From positions 62,001 through 126,000 of the forward strand of contig NZ_JAFMPK010000046.1 in assembly GCF_017349295.1 (NCBI RefSeq): a DNA stretch of 64,000 nucleotides. The letters run 5' to 3'. Shown one piece after another: positions 1 to 8,838 of this stretch. Positions within the stretch are counted from its first letter, which is position 1, and every line of letters starts with the position of its first letter. The notes beneath the pieces are model-generated. The model was given only the letters and a program-made list of their open reading frames with translations, ran no database searches and was not told the DNA's origin. Made by a program: the position numbers and the translations under genes. Origin of the DNA: Myceligenerans salitolerans (lineage in GTDB: Bacteria; Actinomycetota; Actinomycetes; Actinomycetales; Cellulomonadaceae).

Positions 1-2
1 AC

Positions 3-257
3 CCGGGCAAGCAGCGCGAGGCGATGGAACGGGCACTCACCGACCTCAGCTCCAATCTCGTCGGCGAGCAGGAGCGGGGCAAGGCGCTCGACGTCGCCCA
101 GCAGGCGATGGGCCTGTGGCGCAGCGCGCGCGGCGCGGGGCTGGCCACATCGGACGACGCCTTGTCGCTCCGCTCGCTCGCGGGGATGCTGCGGCGCAAC
201 GGTGACGAGGACGGTGCCGCGCAGACCGAGGAGGAAGCGCGCAGGCTGGAACGGTAG
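3..257 (+). CDS. C-terminal fragment of a TPR-like hypothetical protein (5' truncated)
   Basis: The reading frame is open from the left edge of the window and ends at a stop at 255-257, so only the last 84 residues are present. The residues are helical and rich in Ala, Glu and Arg. A stretch such as GKALDVAQQAMGLWRSA followed by SLRSLAGMLRRNGDEDGA looks like tetratricopeptide helix pairs, the usual tail of actinobacterial TPR scaffold proteins. The function cannot be given from this fragment. The gene converges on the next gene, with a terminator hairpin between them. Confidence 0.55.
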   Translation, partial: PGKQREAMERALTDLSSNLVGEQERGKALDVAQQAMGLWRSARGAGLATSDDALSLRSLAGMLRRNGDEDGAAQTEEEARRLER

Positions 258-281
258 AGACCCGCGGGAGCCGCCGCTGCG

Positions 282-324
282 GCCCCCGCCGGTCCTCGGT
301 TCGTCCCCGAGGCAGGCCGGGGGC
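282..324. terminator. Bidirectional terminator hairpin
   Basis: GCCCCCG (282-288) pairs with CGGGGGC (318-324), and CCTCGG (294-299) pairs with CCGAGG (307-312) around a 7-base loop. It lies between two convergent genes, so it can serve both. Confidence 0.65.
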
Positions 325-371
325 GGCGTGTCCCGTCGGTCCGTGTGCCCGCCGGGTCGTCGCAGGCCGTC

Positions 372-854
372 TCAGCGCACCATGCGGATCTCCGTGATGC
401 CCGCGAACGCGTCGTCGGTGATGCGTGCACCCTCGACGACGAAGCCGTTGCGTTCGTAGAACCGTCTCGCCCGGGCGTTGTCCTCGGCGACCCAGAGCTG
501 ACACGGCGTGCCCGGTGCGACGACCGCGTCGAGCAGGGCCTGGCCCACGCCCGTTCCGTGGTGGCCGTCCAGGACGTAGAGCATCCACAGCTGCGAGTCG
601 CGCACCGGTGCCACTCCGTGCTGCCGCAGCGCCGGGGACGCGTGCGCGATACCGACGATCTCGTCGTCGACCTCCGCGAGCGTCGGCGCGAACCCGCGCA
701 TCAGCGATCGCTGCCAGCTCCTGGTCCGCTCGGCGAGGGTATGGGTGCTCCAGAACTCCGCGGGAAGCAGGCCGCCGTACGTGCTCACCCAGGTGGCGTG
801 ATGGACCCGTGCCCCGGCCCCGGCGTCGGCGAGCCGGGCGGTCCGCAGTCTCAT
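372..854 (-). CDS. GNAT family N-acetyltransferase
   Basis: This 160-residue protein is a single GNAT acetyltransferase domain, which moves an acetyl group from acetyl-CoA to an amine. Visible hallmarks are the beta4 segment LWMLYVLDGHHGTGVGQALL, with the acetyl-CoA-binding GTGVGQAL loop, and the C-terminal NARARRFYERNGF motif. I chose the ATG at 852-854 because it overlaps the stop of the upstream acyltransferase gene (ATGA, 4 bases), indicating translational coupling; longer upstream frames only shadow that gene. The substrate cannot be told from sequence. Confidence 0.85.
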   Translation of the reverse strand: MRLRTARLADAGAGARVHHATWVSTYGGLLPAEFWSTHTLAERTRSWQRSLMRGFAPTLAEVDDEIVGIAHASPALRQHGVAPVRDSQLWMLYVLDGHHGTGVGQALLDAVVAPGTPCQLWVAEDNARARRFYERNGFVVEGARITDDAFAGITEIRMVR

Positions 855-1483
855 GCCGCGGTGGCCCGGCCCTCGTCCGGGTCGTCCTCCGCGCGAAGGC
901 GCGGCTCGACGCGGTTCTCCGGGCGGACACCCGACTTGTCCGCGTAGAAGGCGCGCAGACGGTCCATGTCCGCACGCACGTCGCCCGTCATCCGCAGGGA
1001 GGGGCCGAGGCCGGCGACCCGCCGGTCGCCGTCGACGTAGCCGAGCGTCACCGGCATCCCGGCCGCTCGCGCGATCCGGTAGAAGCCCGACTTCCAGTAC
1101 CCGGAGCCCGCGCCGCGTGTTCCTTCCGGTGTGACGACCAGATGCGACACCGTGCCCGTCCGCATGCCCCCGAGCAGCTGGTCGACGAGGCCGGCCGGGT
1201 CGTTCCGGTCGACGGCGACACCGCCGAGCGCCCGGATCAGTCCACCGAACGGGCCCCGCAGCCACGAGTCCTTGATGAGGAACTTGATACGCACGTCGAG
1301 CTCCCACGCGATGGCGAGCATCAGGAAGAAGTCGGTGTTGGAGGTGTGCGGCGCACCGACGAAGACGGTCGGCTCGTCCGGCGCCTTGCTGGGAGCGAAG
1401 CGGTAGCCGGTACAGAGCCAGACGAGCCGCGCCCCCGTACGCCGGGCGGCGCGGGTGACGACGGACGGGCGGGTGCGAGGCAT
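851..1483 (-). CDS. PlsC-like 1-acylglycerol-3-phosphate acyltransferase family protein
   Basis: A 210-residue acyltransferase of the PlsC/LPLAT group. It carries the HxxxxD catalytic box as HTSNTD near residue 47 and the substrate-binding PEGTRG block near residue 120. Family members transfer an acyl chain from acyl-ACP or acyl-CoA to a lysophospholipid or related acceptor at the membrane. Residues KFLIKDSWLRGPFGG and the NDPAG segment fit the same fold. The start MPRTRP at 1481-1483 avoids a 36-residue low-complexity extension. It is the first gene of a two-gene operon with the GNAT gene. The precise acceptor is unknown. Confidence 0.8.
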   Translation of the reverse strand: MPRTRPSVVTRAARRTGARLVWLCTGYRFAPSKAPDEPTVFVGAPHTSNTDFFLMLAIAWELDVRIKFLIKDSWLRGPFGGLIRALGGVAVDRNDPAGLVDQLLGGMRTGTVSHLVVTPEGTRGAGSGYWKSGFYRIARAAGMPVTLGYVDGDRRVAGLGPSLRMTGDVRADMDRLRAFYADKSGVRPENRVEPRLRAEDDPDEGRATAA

Positions 1484-1637
1484 GGGCGTCCTTGGTCTCG
1501 GGGAGGTGAATTCCCAGTCTGGCAGATCTGCCGGGGCGCAGGATCTCTGCCGCGGCGCAGGACCGCGGGGCACGCCGTCGTCGGGGGCCACCGACCCCCC
1601 GCGCGGGCGTGGGCCCGTGGCGACCGTGTGTCCGCCG

Positions 1638-2255
1638 CTAGGCCGCGGCGCCGTACGCCTCGTCGATCTGCTTCATGCGCCGGTGCTTGCGCACACCGCG
1701 CACGATCATCCACAGCCCGATCGCGAACAGGACGAGCACGGGGATCATGAGGAACGGCAGCGTGATGCCGAGGAACGACACCCCGACGGCCGCCACGTCC
1801 TCCACCGTGCTCATCACCGGCGCGGCGGTGCCGCCGCTGACGGTGTTCGTGATCACCCGGCCCCCCGCCTTGGCCGCGTGCACGACGAGCGCCAGCACGA
1901 TGCCGATCACGACCGTGACCCACTCGCCGCCGGCCACGAAGGCCTCCGGGTCCTGGACGGTGACCGTCTCGGACGCCGCCCCCGCCCCGAACGCGATACC
2001 GCCGGCCGTGGGGCGCACGACGGTCTGGACCACGTCGTTGACCGAGTCCAGGGCCGGGATCTTGTCCGCGGTCATCTCCAGGACCAGCAGGACCGCGAGG
2101 ATGGCCATCACCCACGGATTCTCCAGCCATCCCCAGCCGGACGGCAGCGTGAGGAGATCACTGAAGCGGGACAGGAGTCCGAGCAGGAGCAGCGGGATCC
2201 AGGCGTTGACGCCGGCCGCCATGGCCAGGCCGCTACCGGTGGCGAGTTCGAGCAT
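1638..2255 (-). CDS. DUF4126 family membrane protein
   Basis: A 205-residue integral membrane protein. It begins MLELATGSGLAMAAGVNAWI, typical of the DUF4126 family, followed by the SGWGWLENPWVM segment. I see about five hydrophobic segments (residues 3-25, 42-62, 108-128, 145-180, 180-195) and a basic C-terminus. No biochemical role is established for the family that I know of. The start at 2253-2255 is supported by the family-like N-terminus. The gene is divergent from the secreted protease, with about 160 bases between them. Confidence 0.8.
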   Translation of the reverse strand: MLELATGSGLAMAAGVNAWIPLLLLGLLSRFSDLLTLPSGWGWLENPWVMAILAVLLVLEMTADKIPALDSVNDVVQTVVRPTAGGIAFGAGAASETVTVQDPEAFVAGGEWVTVVIGIVLALVVHAAKAGGRVITNTVSGGTAAPVMSTVEDVAAVGVSFLGITLPFLMIPVLVLFAIGLWMIVRGVRKHRRMKQIDEAYGAAA

Positions 2256-2413
2256 GCGTCGAGTGTTCCACGGGACACCGACACCGCACCACGAAATGCC
2301 GCCCTTGTCCGATCCGTGATCTCCGTCGCGAGGCAACGATCCGCCACGCCCCGGCGTCACCCCCAGTGAACGCGCGGTGCGCAGAGGCGCCGCCAGTCGT
2401 CAGAGAGGCCATC

Positions 2414-5400
2414 ATGCGCAGGATTTCCCTACGGATCACCGCGGCCGTCGCCGCACTGGTGGTGGGTGCGACAACCGCCGCCGGCGCCGCGCCGGACACC
2501 GCTTCCCCACCCCCGGGTGGGCAGGAGCCGGCCGTCACGTCGTTCCCGTCCGGCAGGGTCACCGTCACGCTCCTCACGGGGGACCTCGTGTCCTTCGCCC
2601 CGGACGCGGACCACCCCTCCGGCGGGTCCGTGACCCGGATCGACGCGGCACCGCGTCCCGGCGGCGAACCCGTCTCCTTCCGGCGGACGGCGGCCGACGG
2701 CACCACGCTCGTCATCCCGTCCGACGTCGCACCGCTGGTTCCCGCGAGCCTCGACCCGTCGTTGTTCGACATCGTGGCCCTCGCCGCCGCCCAGGGACAC
2801 GGCGCCCCCGGCATCGGCCGGCCGCAGGAGCGACAGGGCCGGCCGCCCGTCGAGATCGCTCCGGACACCGCCACCCCGGTCATCGTGCGCGGTGGCGACG
2901 ACCTGCCCGGCGCGCCCGCCGCTCGTACGCTGGAGTCGATCGACGCCACGGCGGGCACCCTCGCCCCCGCACACCCGGGCGCACGCGCCACGGCGTCCGC
3001 CCCGCCGCAGCCGGGCACGACGAGGCCGGAGCCGGGTACGACGACGCTGGACGCACCGGGCGTGACGTCCCGGGCCGCGGACGCGCCGGCCGGCGCTCCC
3101 GTCCCCGACACGAACGCCTCCGGGACCAGGACCCTGCTGAAGGCGCTCGCCGGCGGCCCGGCGGCGCGCCGGGCCGGGACCGCGCCGAAGGTCTGGCTCG
3201 ACATGCCGGTGCGGGCGACCGACTCCGACAGCGCACCGCAGGTGGGCGCGCCACAGGCCTGGGACGCCGGGTACACCGGCGAGGGCGTCACCGTCGCCGT
3301 CCTGGACAGCGGGATCGACACGACGCACCCGGATCTCGCGGACTCCGTCGTGGCGGAGCGGAACTTCACCGACGACACGGACGCCACCGACGGCCAGGGT
3401 CACGGCACCCACGTCGCGTCGATCCTCGCGGGAAGCGGTGCCGCCTCGGGCGGTGCGCACCGGGGGATCGCGCCGGACGCCGAGCTGCTCAACGCGAAGG
3501 TCCTCGACCGGTACGGCGACGGACTCGTGTCGTGGTCGATCGATGCCCTCGAGTGGGCGGCCACCCAGGGCGCCGACATCGCGAACATGAGCCTCGGCCA
3601 GCCGTGGGTGTACACGGACGGCACCGATCCGGCGTCGCTCGCCGTCGACGCCGTCACCGAGCGCCACGACATGCTCGTGGTGGCCGCCGCGGGCAACGAC
3701 GGCCCCGGCCGGCACACGGTCACCCCACCCGGGACGGCGACGAGCGCGCTCACTGTCGCGGCCGTCGACGACGCCGACGAGCAGGCATGGTTCTCCAGTG
3801 CCGGCCCGCGGTTCGGGGACCACGCCCTCAAACCGGAGATCGCCGCGCCGGGCGACGCGATCATCGCGGCCCGCGCCGCCGGCACCACGCTGGGCGACCC
3901 CGTCGACGACCTCCACACCTCGCTGAGCGGCACCTCCATGGCCACGCCGCACGTCGCCGGTGCCGCCGCCGTGCTGGCCCAGCAGCGCCCGGAGCTGTCG
4001 GCCGCCCGGCTCAAGTCCGTCCTCATGACGAGCGCCCAGGACGCGGCGCCGAACACCTGGCAGGAGGGGGCGGGACGGCTCTGGATCCCCGGCGCGCTGG
4101 ACCAGCGGATCACGGTGGCGCCGGCGTCGCTCTCGCTCGGCCTCCTGGAGTGGCCGCAGCGAGCCGTGACCCGCACGCTCACCTACACCAACCCGGGCGG
4201 GACCGGCCTCACGCTCGACCTCGCCGCCACCCTGCGGTCCGACGACGACGGCGCCGTCCCCGACGGCCTCCTCACGCTCGGCGCGGAGCGGCTCACGGTC
4301 CCGGCGGGCGGCTCGGCCACGGTGGACGTCACGATCGACGCGAGCCTCACCGCCGGCGGGCTGTTCAGCGGTGAGGTACGGGCCACGGACGGGGACGGGC
4401 GCTCGCTGCGAACCGTGGTCGGCCTGTCCGACGAACCCGAGTCGCACGTGCTCCGCGTCGAGGCGACCGGACGCGACGGCGCGCCGGCCGGCGTGGACGA
4501 CTGGGTGACGATCATGCGGCTCGAGAACTCGGACGACTTCTTCGAGTTCCCGTCCTTCCCCGCGGACGGCGTGCTGGAGTACCGCGTGCCCGCGGGCACC
4601 TACCACGTGGGCGGCTTCGTGACCGACGGCGGCCCGGGGCACGGCTCCCTGACGGCGGTGAGCGCTCCGGAGGTCACCGTGGACCGCGACGTGACGGTCA
4701 CGCTCGACGCGCGGGACGCCGTGCCGGCCGACGTGCGCACCCATCGTCCCGCCGAGCGGGAGTCGGCGGGACTGAGCCTCGTGCGGGAGCTCTCGGGTGC
4801 CTCGTGGACGCACGACGCCGCATCGGCGGTGCCCGGCCAGGAGCTGTACGCGCTGCCCACGGACCGGGTGCGCCAGGGCGAGTTCCGGCTGCTCACCGAG
4901 AACCATCTGCGGGCGCCGGACGGCGCGGCGTCGTACCGCTACGACCTGATCGCCGTGCACGACGGCGCGATCCCGCGCGACCTCTCCGAGGTCGCCGGTC
5001 CCCGGACGACGGCGACGATCACGCTGGACCACCGTGCGAGCGGGGACGGCCGGCAGGTCGAGTCCTTCACCTCCGCGGGCGTCCGGAACATCGGGAGGTG
5101 GGAGACGTCCTGGACGGTCGCCGCGCCCGCGACGGTCACGCAGTACGTGTCGACCGGTCCGGACGTCACCTGGGCGCACGGGGCATCACCGGTGTCCTGG
5201 CAGGACGGCTGGCCGCTGCCGCTGATGTCGGCGGACCGGTCCTTCGAGCCGGGGCAACGGGTCAGGGAGACGCTGCTGGGGCAGATCCACCACGGCGGGT
5301 TCGGCGCCGGCCCGGTGAACGCGGACGCTGCGTCGGTCCACCGCCGCGCGGACGGGTTCCTGAGTGCCACGCTCCCGCCGTGGGTGGACGACGCCGGGCA

Positions 5401-5953
5401 CGCGGCCCGGGAGCCGGTCGACGAGTTCACCACCAGCCGCCTGAGGTTGTGGCGCGACGGCGAGCTCCTGGCCGACGAAGGGTTCTCCCCGAGCGTCTTC
5501 GCCGAGGTGCCCGACGCCGAGGCGGCGTACCGGCTGCGTCTCGACCTGGCGAGGGACGCCGGGTGGTGGCCGCTGTCGACGCGGGTCAGCACGGACTGGA
5601 CGTTCCGTTCGGGCGCCGTCGACGAGACCACCGCCCTGCCGCTGCTGCGCTTCGACTACGGCGCACGGCTCGACGGCCGTAACCGCGGCGAGGAGACCGA
5701 GCTGCTACGGGTCTCGGTCGGTCATCAGGAACTGTCGGCGGGTGGCCGGGTCGAGGGGATGAGGCTGTGGTGGTCCGCCGACGACGGTGACACGTGGCGG
5801 AGGGCTCCGGTCCGGGCGCGTGGGGACGGCCGTTTCGACGCGCGGGTCACCGTGCCGGGCGGCACCGAGCACGTCTCGCTCCGTGCGCAGGCGTGGGACG
5901 ACGCGGGATCCACGATCGAGGAGACCGTGATCCGGGCGTACGCCGTGGACTGA
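2414..5953 (+). CDS. Secreted S8 family serine peptidase (subtilase)
   Basis: An 1179-residue secreted subtilase. It opens with a Sec signal peptide (MRRISLRITAAVAAL...GAAPD) and a long Pro/Gly-rich pro-region. The catalytic triad is Asp298 (VAVLDSGID), His330 (GHGTHVAS) and Ser508 (GTSMATPHVAG), with the oxyanion Asn in AAGNDG. About 600 residues of beta-sandwich-like sequence follow the protease domain, probably for substrate binding or prodomain-type control, as in large streptomycete subtilases. No LPXTG or membrane anchor is visible, so release to the medium is likely. The start at 2414 has GAGAGG just upstream; a start at 2366 would put 16 unsuitable residues before the signal peptide. 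Confidence 0.92.
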   Translation: MRRISLRITAAVAALVVGATTAAGAAPDTASPPPGGQEPAVTSFPSGRVTVTLLTGDLVSFAPDADHPSGGSVTRIDAAPRPGGEPVSFRRTAADGTTLVIPSDVAPLVPASLDPSLFDIVALAAAQGHGAPGIGRPQERQGRPPVEIAPDTATPVIVRGGDDLPGAPAARTLESIDATAGTLAPAHPGARATASAPPQPGTTRPEPGTTTLDAPGVTSRAADAPAGAPVPDTNASGTRTLLKALAGGPAARRAGTAPKVWLDMPVRATDSDSAPQVGAPQAWDAGYTGEGVTVAVLDSGIDTTHPDLADSVVAERNFTDDTDATDGQGHGTHVASILAGSGAASGGAHRGIAPDAELLNAKVLDRYGDGLVSWSIDALEWAATQGADIANMSLGQPWVYTDGTDPASLAVDAVTERHDMLVVAAAGNDGPGRHTVTPPGTATSALTVAAVDDADEQAWFSSAGPRFGDHALKPEIAAPGDAIIAARAAGTTLGDPVDDLHTSLSGTSMATPHVAGAAAVLAQQRPELSAARLKSVLMTSAQDAAPNTWQEGAGRLWIPGALDQRITVAPASLSLGLLEWPQRAVTRTLTYTNPGGTGLTLDLAATLRSDDDGAVPDGLLTLGAERLTVPAGGSATVDVTIDASLTAGGLFSGEVRATDGDGRSLRTVVGLSDEPESHVLRVEATGRDGAPAGVDDWVTIMRLENSDDFFEFPSFPADGVLEYRVPAGTYHVGGFVTDGGPGHGSLTAVSAPEVTVDRDVTVTLDARDAVPADVRTHRPAERESAGLSLVRELSGASWTHDAASAVPGQELYALPTDRVRQGEFRLLTENHLRAPDGAASYRYDLIAVHDGAIPRDLSEVAGPRTTATITLDHRASGDGRQVESFTSAGVRNIGRWETSWTVAAPATVTQYVSTGPDVTWAHGASPVSWQDGWPLPLMSADRSFEPGQRVRETLLGQIHHGGFGAGPVNADAASVHRRADGFLSATLPPWVDDAGHAAREPVDEFTTSRLRLWRDGELLADEGFSPSVFAEVPDAEAAYRLRLDLARDAGWWPLSTRVSTDWTFRSGAVDETTALPLLRFDYGARLDGRNRGEETELLRVSVGHQELSAGGRVEGMRLWWSADDGDTWRRAPVRARGDGRFDARVTVPGGTEHVSLRAQAWDDAGSTIEETVIRAYAVD

Positions 5954-6129
5954 CCGGAGGTCACACGGCCTCCGCCCACGGTACGCGGCGCCGGCGGTGA
6001 CGGGGACGGTTCCCGCTCAGCGCCGGCGCCGCAGGCCGTCGGGGCCGGCTGCCTGCCGCGCGCCGGGCCGGGTCCTCGCCGCGACGGTGTGGGAATCCCT
6101 CATTCGTGACGGTGCGGGATCTTGCTAAG

Positions 6130-6173
6130 GTCCCGAACAAATAGGACGTCGGCGTCCGTGACAGTCCCGAACA
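6130..6173 (+). promoter_or_regulatory. Candidate control region of the chitinase gene (direct repeat)
   Basis: The 10-base sequence GTCCCGAACA occurs at 6130-6139 and again at 6164-6173, 34 bp start to start. The first copy is also part of GTCC-n10-GGAC. The region lies 20-60 bases before the chitinase start. Streptomycete chitinase promoters often carry direct-repeat operators, but this sequence is not one I recognise, so the role is inference. Confidence 0.35.
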
Positions 6174-6191
6174 CGAACCGAGGTGGTCAAC

Positions 6192-7115
6192 GTGAGGTCC
6201 CGTCGAAAGCCGTTCCTCGTCGCGGTGCTCTCCGCCGTGATCCTGGCCGCGGGAGCGGCCCTCGTCCCCGGCACCGCCGCCTACGCCGAACCGGCGGAGT
6301 GCGCCTCCCCGGCGTGGAACAGCGGTGCCGTCTACGTGGGTGGTGACCCGGTCACGCACGGCGGCGGCGCATGGCGCGCCAAGTGGTGGACCCAGGGTGA
6401 GGAGCCCGGTACCACCGGCCAGTGGGGGGTGTGGGAGTCGCTCGGCGCCTGTGACGGCGGAGGAGGTGACGGCGGTGACGAGGAGCCCCCGGCCGGCGGG
6501 TTCGTGGTGAGCGAGGCCCAGTTCAACCAGTTCTTCCCGAACCGGAACCCGTTCTACACCTACTCCGGGCTGGTCGCCGCGCTCGACTCCTTCCCGGCCT
6601 TCGCCACCACGGGCAGCGAGACCGTGCAGCGCCGTGAGGCGGCGGCGTTCCTCGCCAACGTCTCCCACGAGACCGGCGGCCTGGTCCACATCGTGGAGCA
6701 GAACACGGCGAACTACCCCCACTACTGCGACACGTCCCAGCCCTACGGCTGCCCGGCGGGCCACGACCAGTACTACGGCCGGGGTCCGATCCAGCTCAGC
6801 TGGAACTTCAACTACAAGGCCGCGGGTGACTCGCTGGGTATCGACCTGTTGCACAACCCGAGCCTGGTGCAGAACGACCCGGCCGTCGCCTGGCGGACCG
6901 CGCTCTGGTACTGGAACACCCAGAGCGGCCCCGGCACGATGACGGGGCACGCCGCCATGGTGAACGGCGTCGGGTTCGGGGAGAGCATCCGGAGCATCAA
7001 CGGCGCCATCGAGTGCGACGGCGGGAACCCGGCCCAGGTGCAGAGCCGTGTCGACAAGTACCGCAACTTCACCGGTCAGCTCGGCGTCGATCCCGGCGGC
7101 AACCTGTACTGCTGA
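6192..7115 (+). CDS. Secreted GH19 chitinase with N-terminal CBM5/12 chitin-binding module
   Basis: A 307-residue secreted chitinase that hydrolyses beta-1,4 linkages of chitin with inversion. A signal peptide (RSRRKPFLVAVLSAVILAAG) ends near the AYA-EPA cleavage site. Next is a CBM5/12-type module (AWNSGAVYVGGDPVTH ... WRAKWWTQGEEP), a Gly/Asp linker, and the GH19 catalytic domain. Glu160 in NVSHETGG is the expected general acid, and YYGRGPIQLSWNFNY is the family signature. Length and order match streptomycete ChiC-type enzymes. I chose the GTG at 6192 because GAGGTGG (6180-6186) sits 5 bases upstream; a GTG at 6183 lies inside that site. Confidence 0.95.
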   Translation: MRSRRKPFLVAVLSAVILAAGAALVPGTAAYAEPAECASPAWNSGAVYVGGDPVTHGGGAWRAKWWTQGEEPGTTGQWGVWESLGACDGGGGDGGDEEPPAGGFVVSEAQFNQFFPNRNPFYTYSGLVAALDSFPAFATTGSETVQRREAAAFLANVSHETGGLVHIVEQNTANYPHYCDTSQPYGCPAGHDQYYGRGPIQLSWNFNYKAAGDSLGIDLLHNPSLVQNDPAVAWRTALWYWNTQSGPGTMTGHAAMVNGVGFGESIRSINGAIECDGGNPAQVQSRVDKYRNFTGQLGVDPGGNLYC

Positions 7116-7122
7116 GCCGCCA

Positions 7123-7152
7123 CCGGAGGGGGCCCGCGCGGGCACCCTCCGG
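7123..7152. terminator. Bidirectional terminator hairpin between chitinase and MFS genes
   Basis: CCGGAGGG (7123-7130) pairs with CCCTCCGG (7145-7152), and inside is GCCCGC/GCGGGC. The stem begins 7 bases after the chitinase stop and lies 29 bases from the stop of the convergent MFS gene. Confidence 0.75.
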
Positions 7153-7180
7153 CCGGACACCGCCGGAGCCGCGGAGCGCC

Positions 7181-8749
7181 CTACGTCGTCCGGCTCCCGG
7201 CCAGGCCGCGCGCCGGAGCCGCCGGCCGGGACGGCGTCACGCCGGGCTGTGACGGGATGACCCGCCAGGTCATCACGGCGGCGGCCAGGGTCAGCGCGGC
7301 CGCCACGAGGCAACTGGTCTGCAGTGCGCCGACGAACGCGTCGCGTGCGGCGTCAAGCACCTCGGGGCGGTCACCGGCGGCGGCCACGGCGGAGGCCAGG
7401 GAGTCCGACACGCGCGCACCGACGTCGCCGGGCAGGTCCGGCGGGACGACGACGCGTGCGCGGTAGCCGAGCGTCACCAGCGAACCCAGGACGGCGACGC
7501 CGAGCGCGGCGCCGAGCTCGTACGCGGTCTCCGAGATCGCGGACGCGGCGCCGGCCCTGGCCGGTGGGACGGCCGACACGACCGCGTCCGTCGTCAGGGT
7601 CATCGCCAGCCCGACGCCGAGCCCCGTGGGCACGAGTGCGAGCGCGAGCCACACGTAGTGGTCGGCGCCCTCGGCGGCCGCGATCGCGGCCATCCCGAGC
7701 GCGGTGGCGGCCAGCCCGACGGCGATCGCCCGCCCGCGTCCCAGGCGTGCCACGGCCACGCCCACCACGGCCACCACGACGATCGAGGCGACCGTCGCGG
7801 GCAGCTCGGCCAGCCCGGCTCGCAGCGGGTCGAACCCGCGCACCAGCTGGAGGTACTGCGAGAAGAAGAACAGCAGGCCGGTCAGGGCGAAGATGGCGAC
7901 CAGGTTGGCGAGCACCGCCCCGGTGAACGCCGGTACCCGGAACAGGTCGATGTCCAGCAGAGGGGCCCGGCCCCGGCTGCGGAGGCGCCGCTGGCGGCGC
8001 ACGAACGCGACGCCGGCACCGGCCGCCGACACGAGAGCGCCGATCGTCAGGATGTCGAGGCCGGCGCTCACGGCATGCTTGACGCCGTAGACCAACGGCA
8101 TGATCGCGGCGAAGGACAGGGCCGCGGAGAGCAGGTCGAGCCGGCCGGGTGCGGGGTCGCGTGACTCGGGCAGCAGCACGATCCCCGCGCCCACCAGTAC
8201 GAGCACCACGGGGATGTTCACGAGGAAGACCGAGCCCCACCAGAAGTGCTCCAGCAGCACGCCGCCCACGAGCGGTCCGACGGCGGCTCCGGCGCCGGCG
8301 GACGCGGACCAGATCGCGATCGCCCGCGTGCGCTCCCGCGCGTCCGGGAAGATCGTGCGGATCAGCGAGAGGGTGGAGGGCATGAGCGTCGCCCCCGCGA
8401 CGCCGAGCAGCAGGCGCGCCGCGATGAGGACCTCGGCCGTGGGCGCGAAGGCGGCGAGCGCCGAGGCGGCGCCGAAGGCGGCGGCACCGGTCAGGAGCAG
8501 TCGCTTGCGCCCGACCCGGTCGGCGATGGTGCCCATCGTGACCAGGAGCCCGGCGATCGCGAGGGAGTAGATGTCGCCGATCCAGAGCACCTCGGTCGCG
8601 GTCGCCGCGAGGTCGCGGGTCAGTGAGGGCACGGCCAGGTACAGGACGGTGCCGTCGATGGCGAGCAGGCCGACCGCCAGGACGAGGACGGCGAGCGCGG
8701 CCCAGCGACGCCGGTACGGGGCCTGCGGGACGGGAGCGGTCGTGGTCAC
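7181..8749 (-). CDS. MFS drug exporter, DHA2 (14-TM, EmrB/QacA-like) type
   Basis: A 522-residue major facilitator with about 14 hydrophobic segments. It has the motif-A segment GTIADRVGRKRLLL, the motif-B-like ARLLLGVAGATLMPSTLSLI and motif C (GPLVGGVLLEHFWWGSVFLVNIP, given here as its parts). These are typical of proton-driven multidrug exporters of the QacA/EmrB group. The GTG at 8747-8749 is chosen because TACAGT lies exactly 6 bases upstream with no Shine-Dalgarno, so the mRNA is probably leaderless. The gene is divergent from a TetR gene and its start abuts the shared 38-bp operator, so repression by that TetR and induction by a transported compound are likely. Confidence 0.9.
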   Translation of the reverse strand: MTTTAPVPQAPYRRRWAALAVLVLAVGLLAIDGTVLYLAVPSLTRDLAATATEVLWIGDIYSLAIAGLLVTMGTIADRVGRKRLLLTGAAAFGAASALAAFAPTAEVLIAARLLLGVAGATLMPSTLSLIRTIFPDARERTRAIAIWSASAGAGAAVGPLVGGVLLEHFWWGSVFLVNIPVVLVLVGAGIVLLPESRDPAPGRLDLLSAALSFAAIMPLVYGVKHAVSAGLDILTIGALVSAAGAGVAFVRRQRRLRSRGRAPLLDIDLFRVPAFTGAVLANLVAIFALTGLLFFFSQYLQLVRGFDPLRAGLAELPATVASIVVVAVVGVAVARLGRGRAIAVGLAATALGMAAIAAAEGADHYVWLALALVPTGLGVGLAMTLTTDAVVSAVPPARAGAASAISETAYELGAALGVAVLGSLVTLGYRARVVVPPDLPGDVGARVSDSLASAVAAAGDRPEVLDAARDAFVGALQTSCLVAAALTLAAAVMTWRVIPSQPGVTPSRPAAPARGLAGSRTT

Positions 8750-8786
8750 GCGCTTACTGTACCGTCTGGACGGTACAGTAAGCGCG
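8749..8786. promoter_or_regulatory. 38-bp perfect palindromic operator with divergent promoters
   Basis: Two 18-bp arms (left 8749-8766, beginning CGCGCTTACTGTACCG; right 8769-8786) are exact reverse complements around a TG spacer. Each arm carries a -10-like TACAGT, one per strand. The left-going one is 6 bases from the MFS start codon; the right-going one (8774-8779) would give a leader of about 50 bases for the TetR gene. TetR dimers bind such sites, so occupancy should block both promoters. Confidence 0.85.
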
Positions 8787-8838
8787 GGTGTGACGAATGT
8801 GGCAGGGTGAGGCGGCCGAACGGGAGGGGTGCAGTCAG

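Noticed and set aside
2233-3387. Long minus-strand open frame opposite the subtilase
   Set aside because: Its composition is that of an antisense shadow in very GC-rich coding DNA; the plus strand carries an intact catalytic triad.
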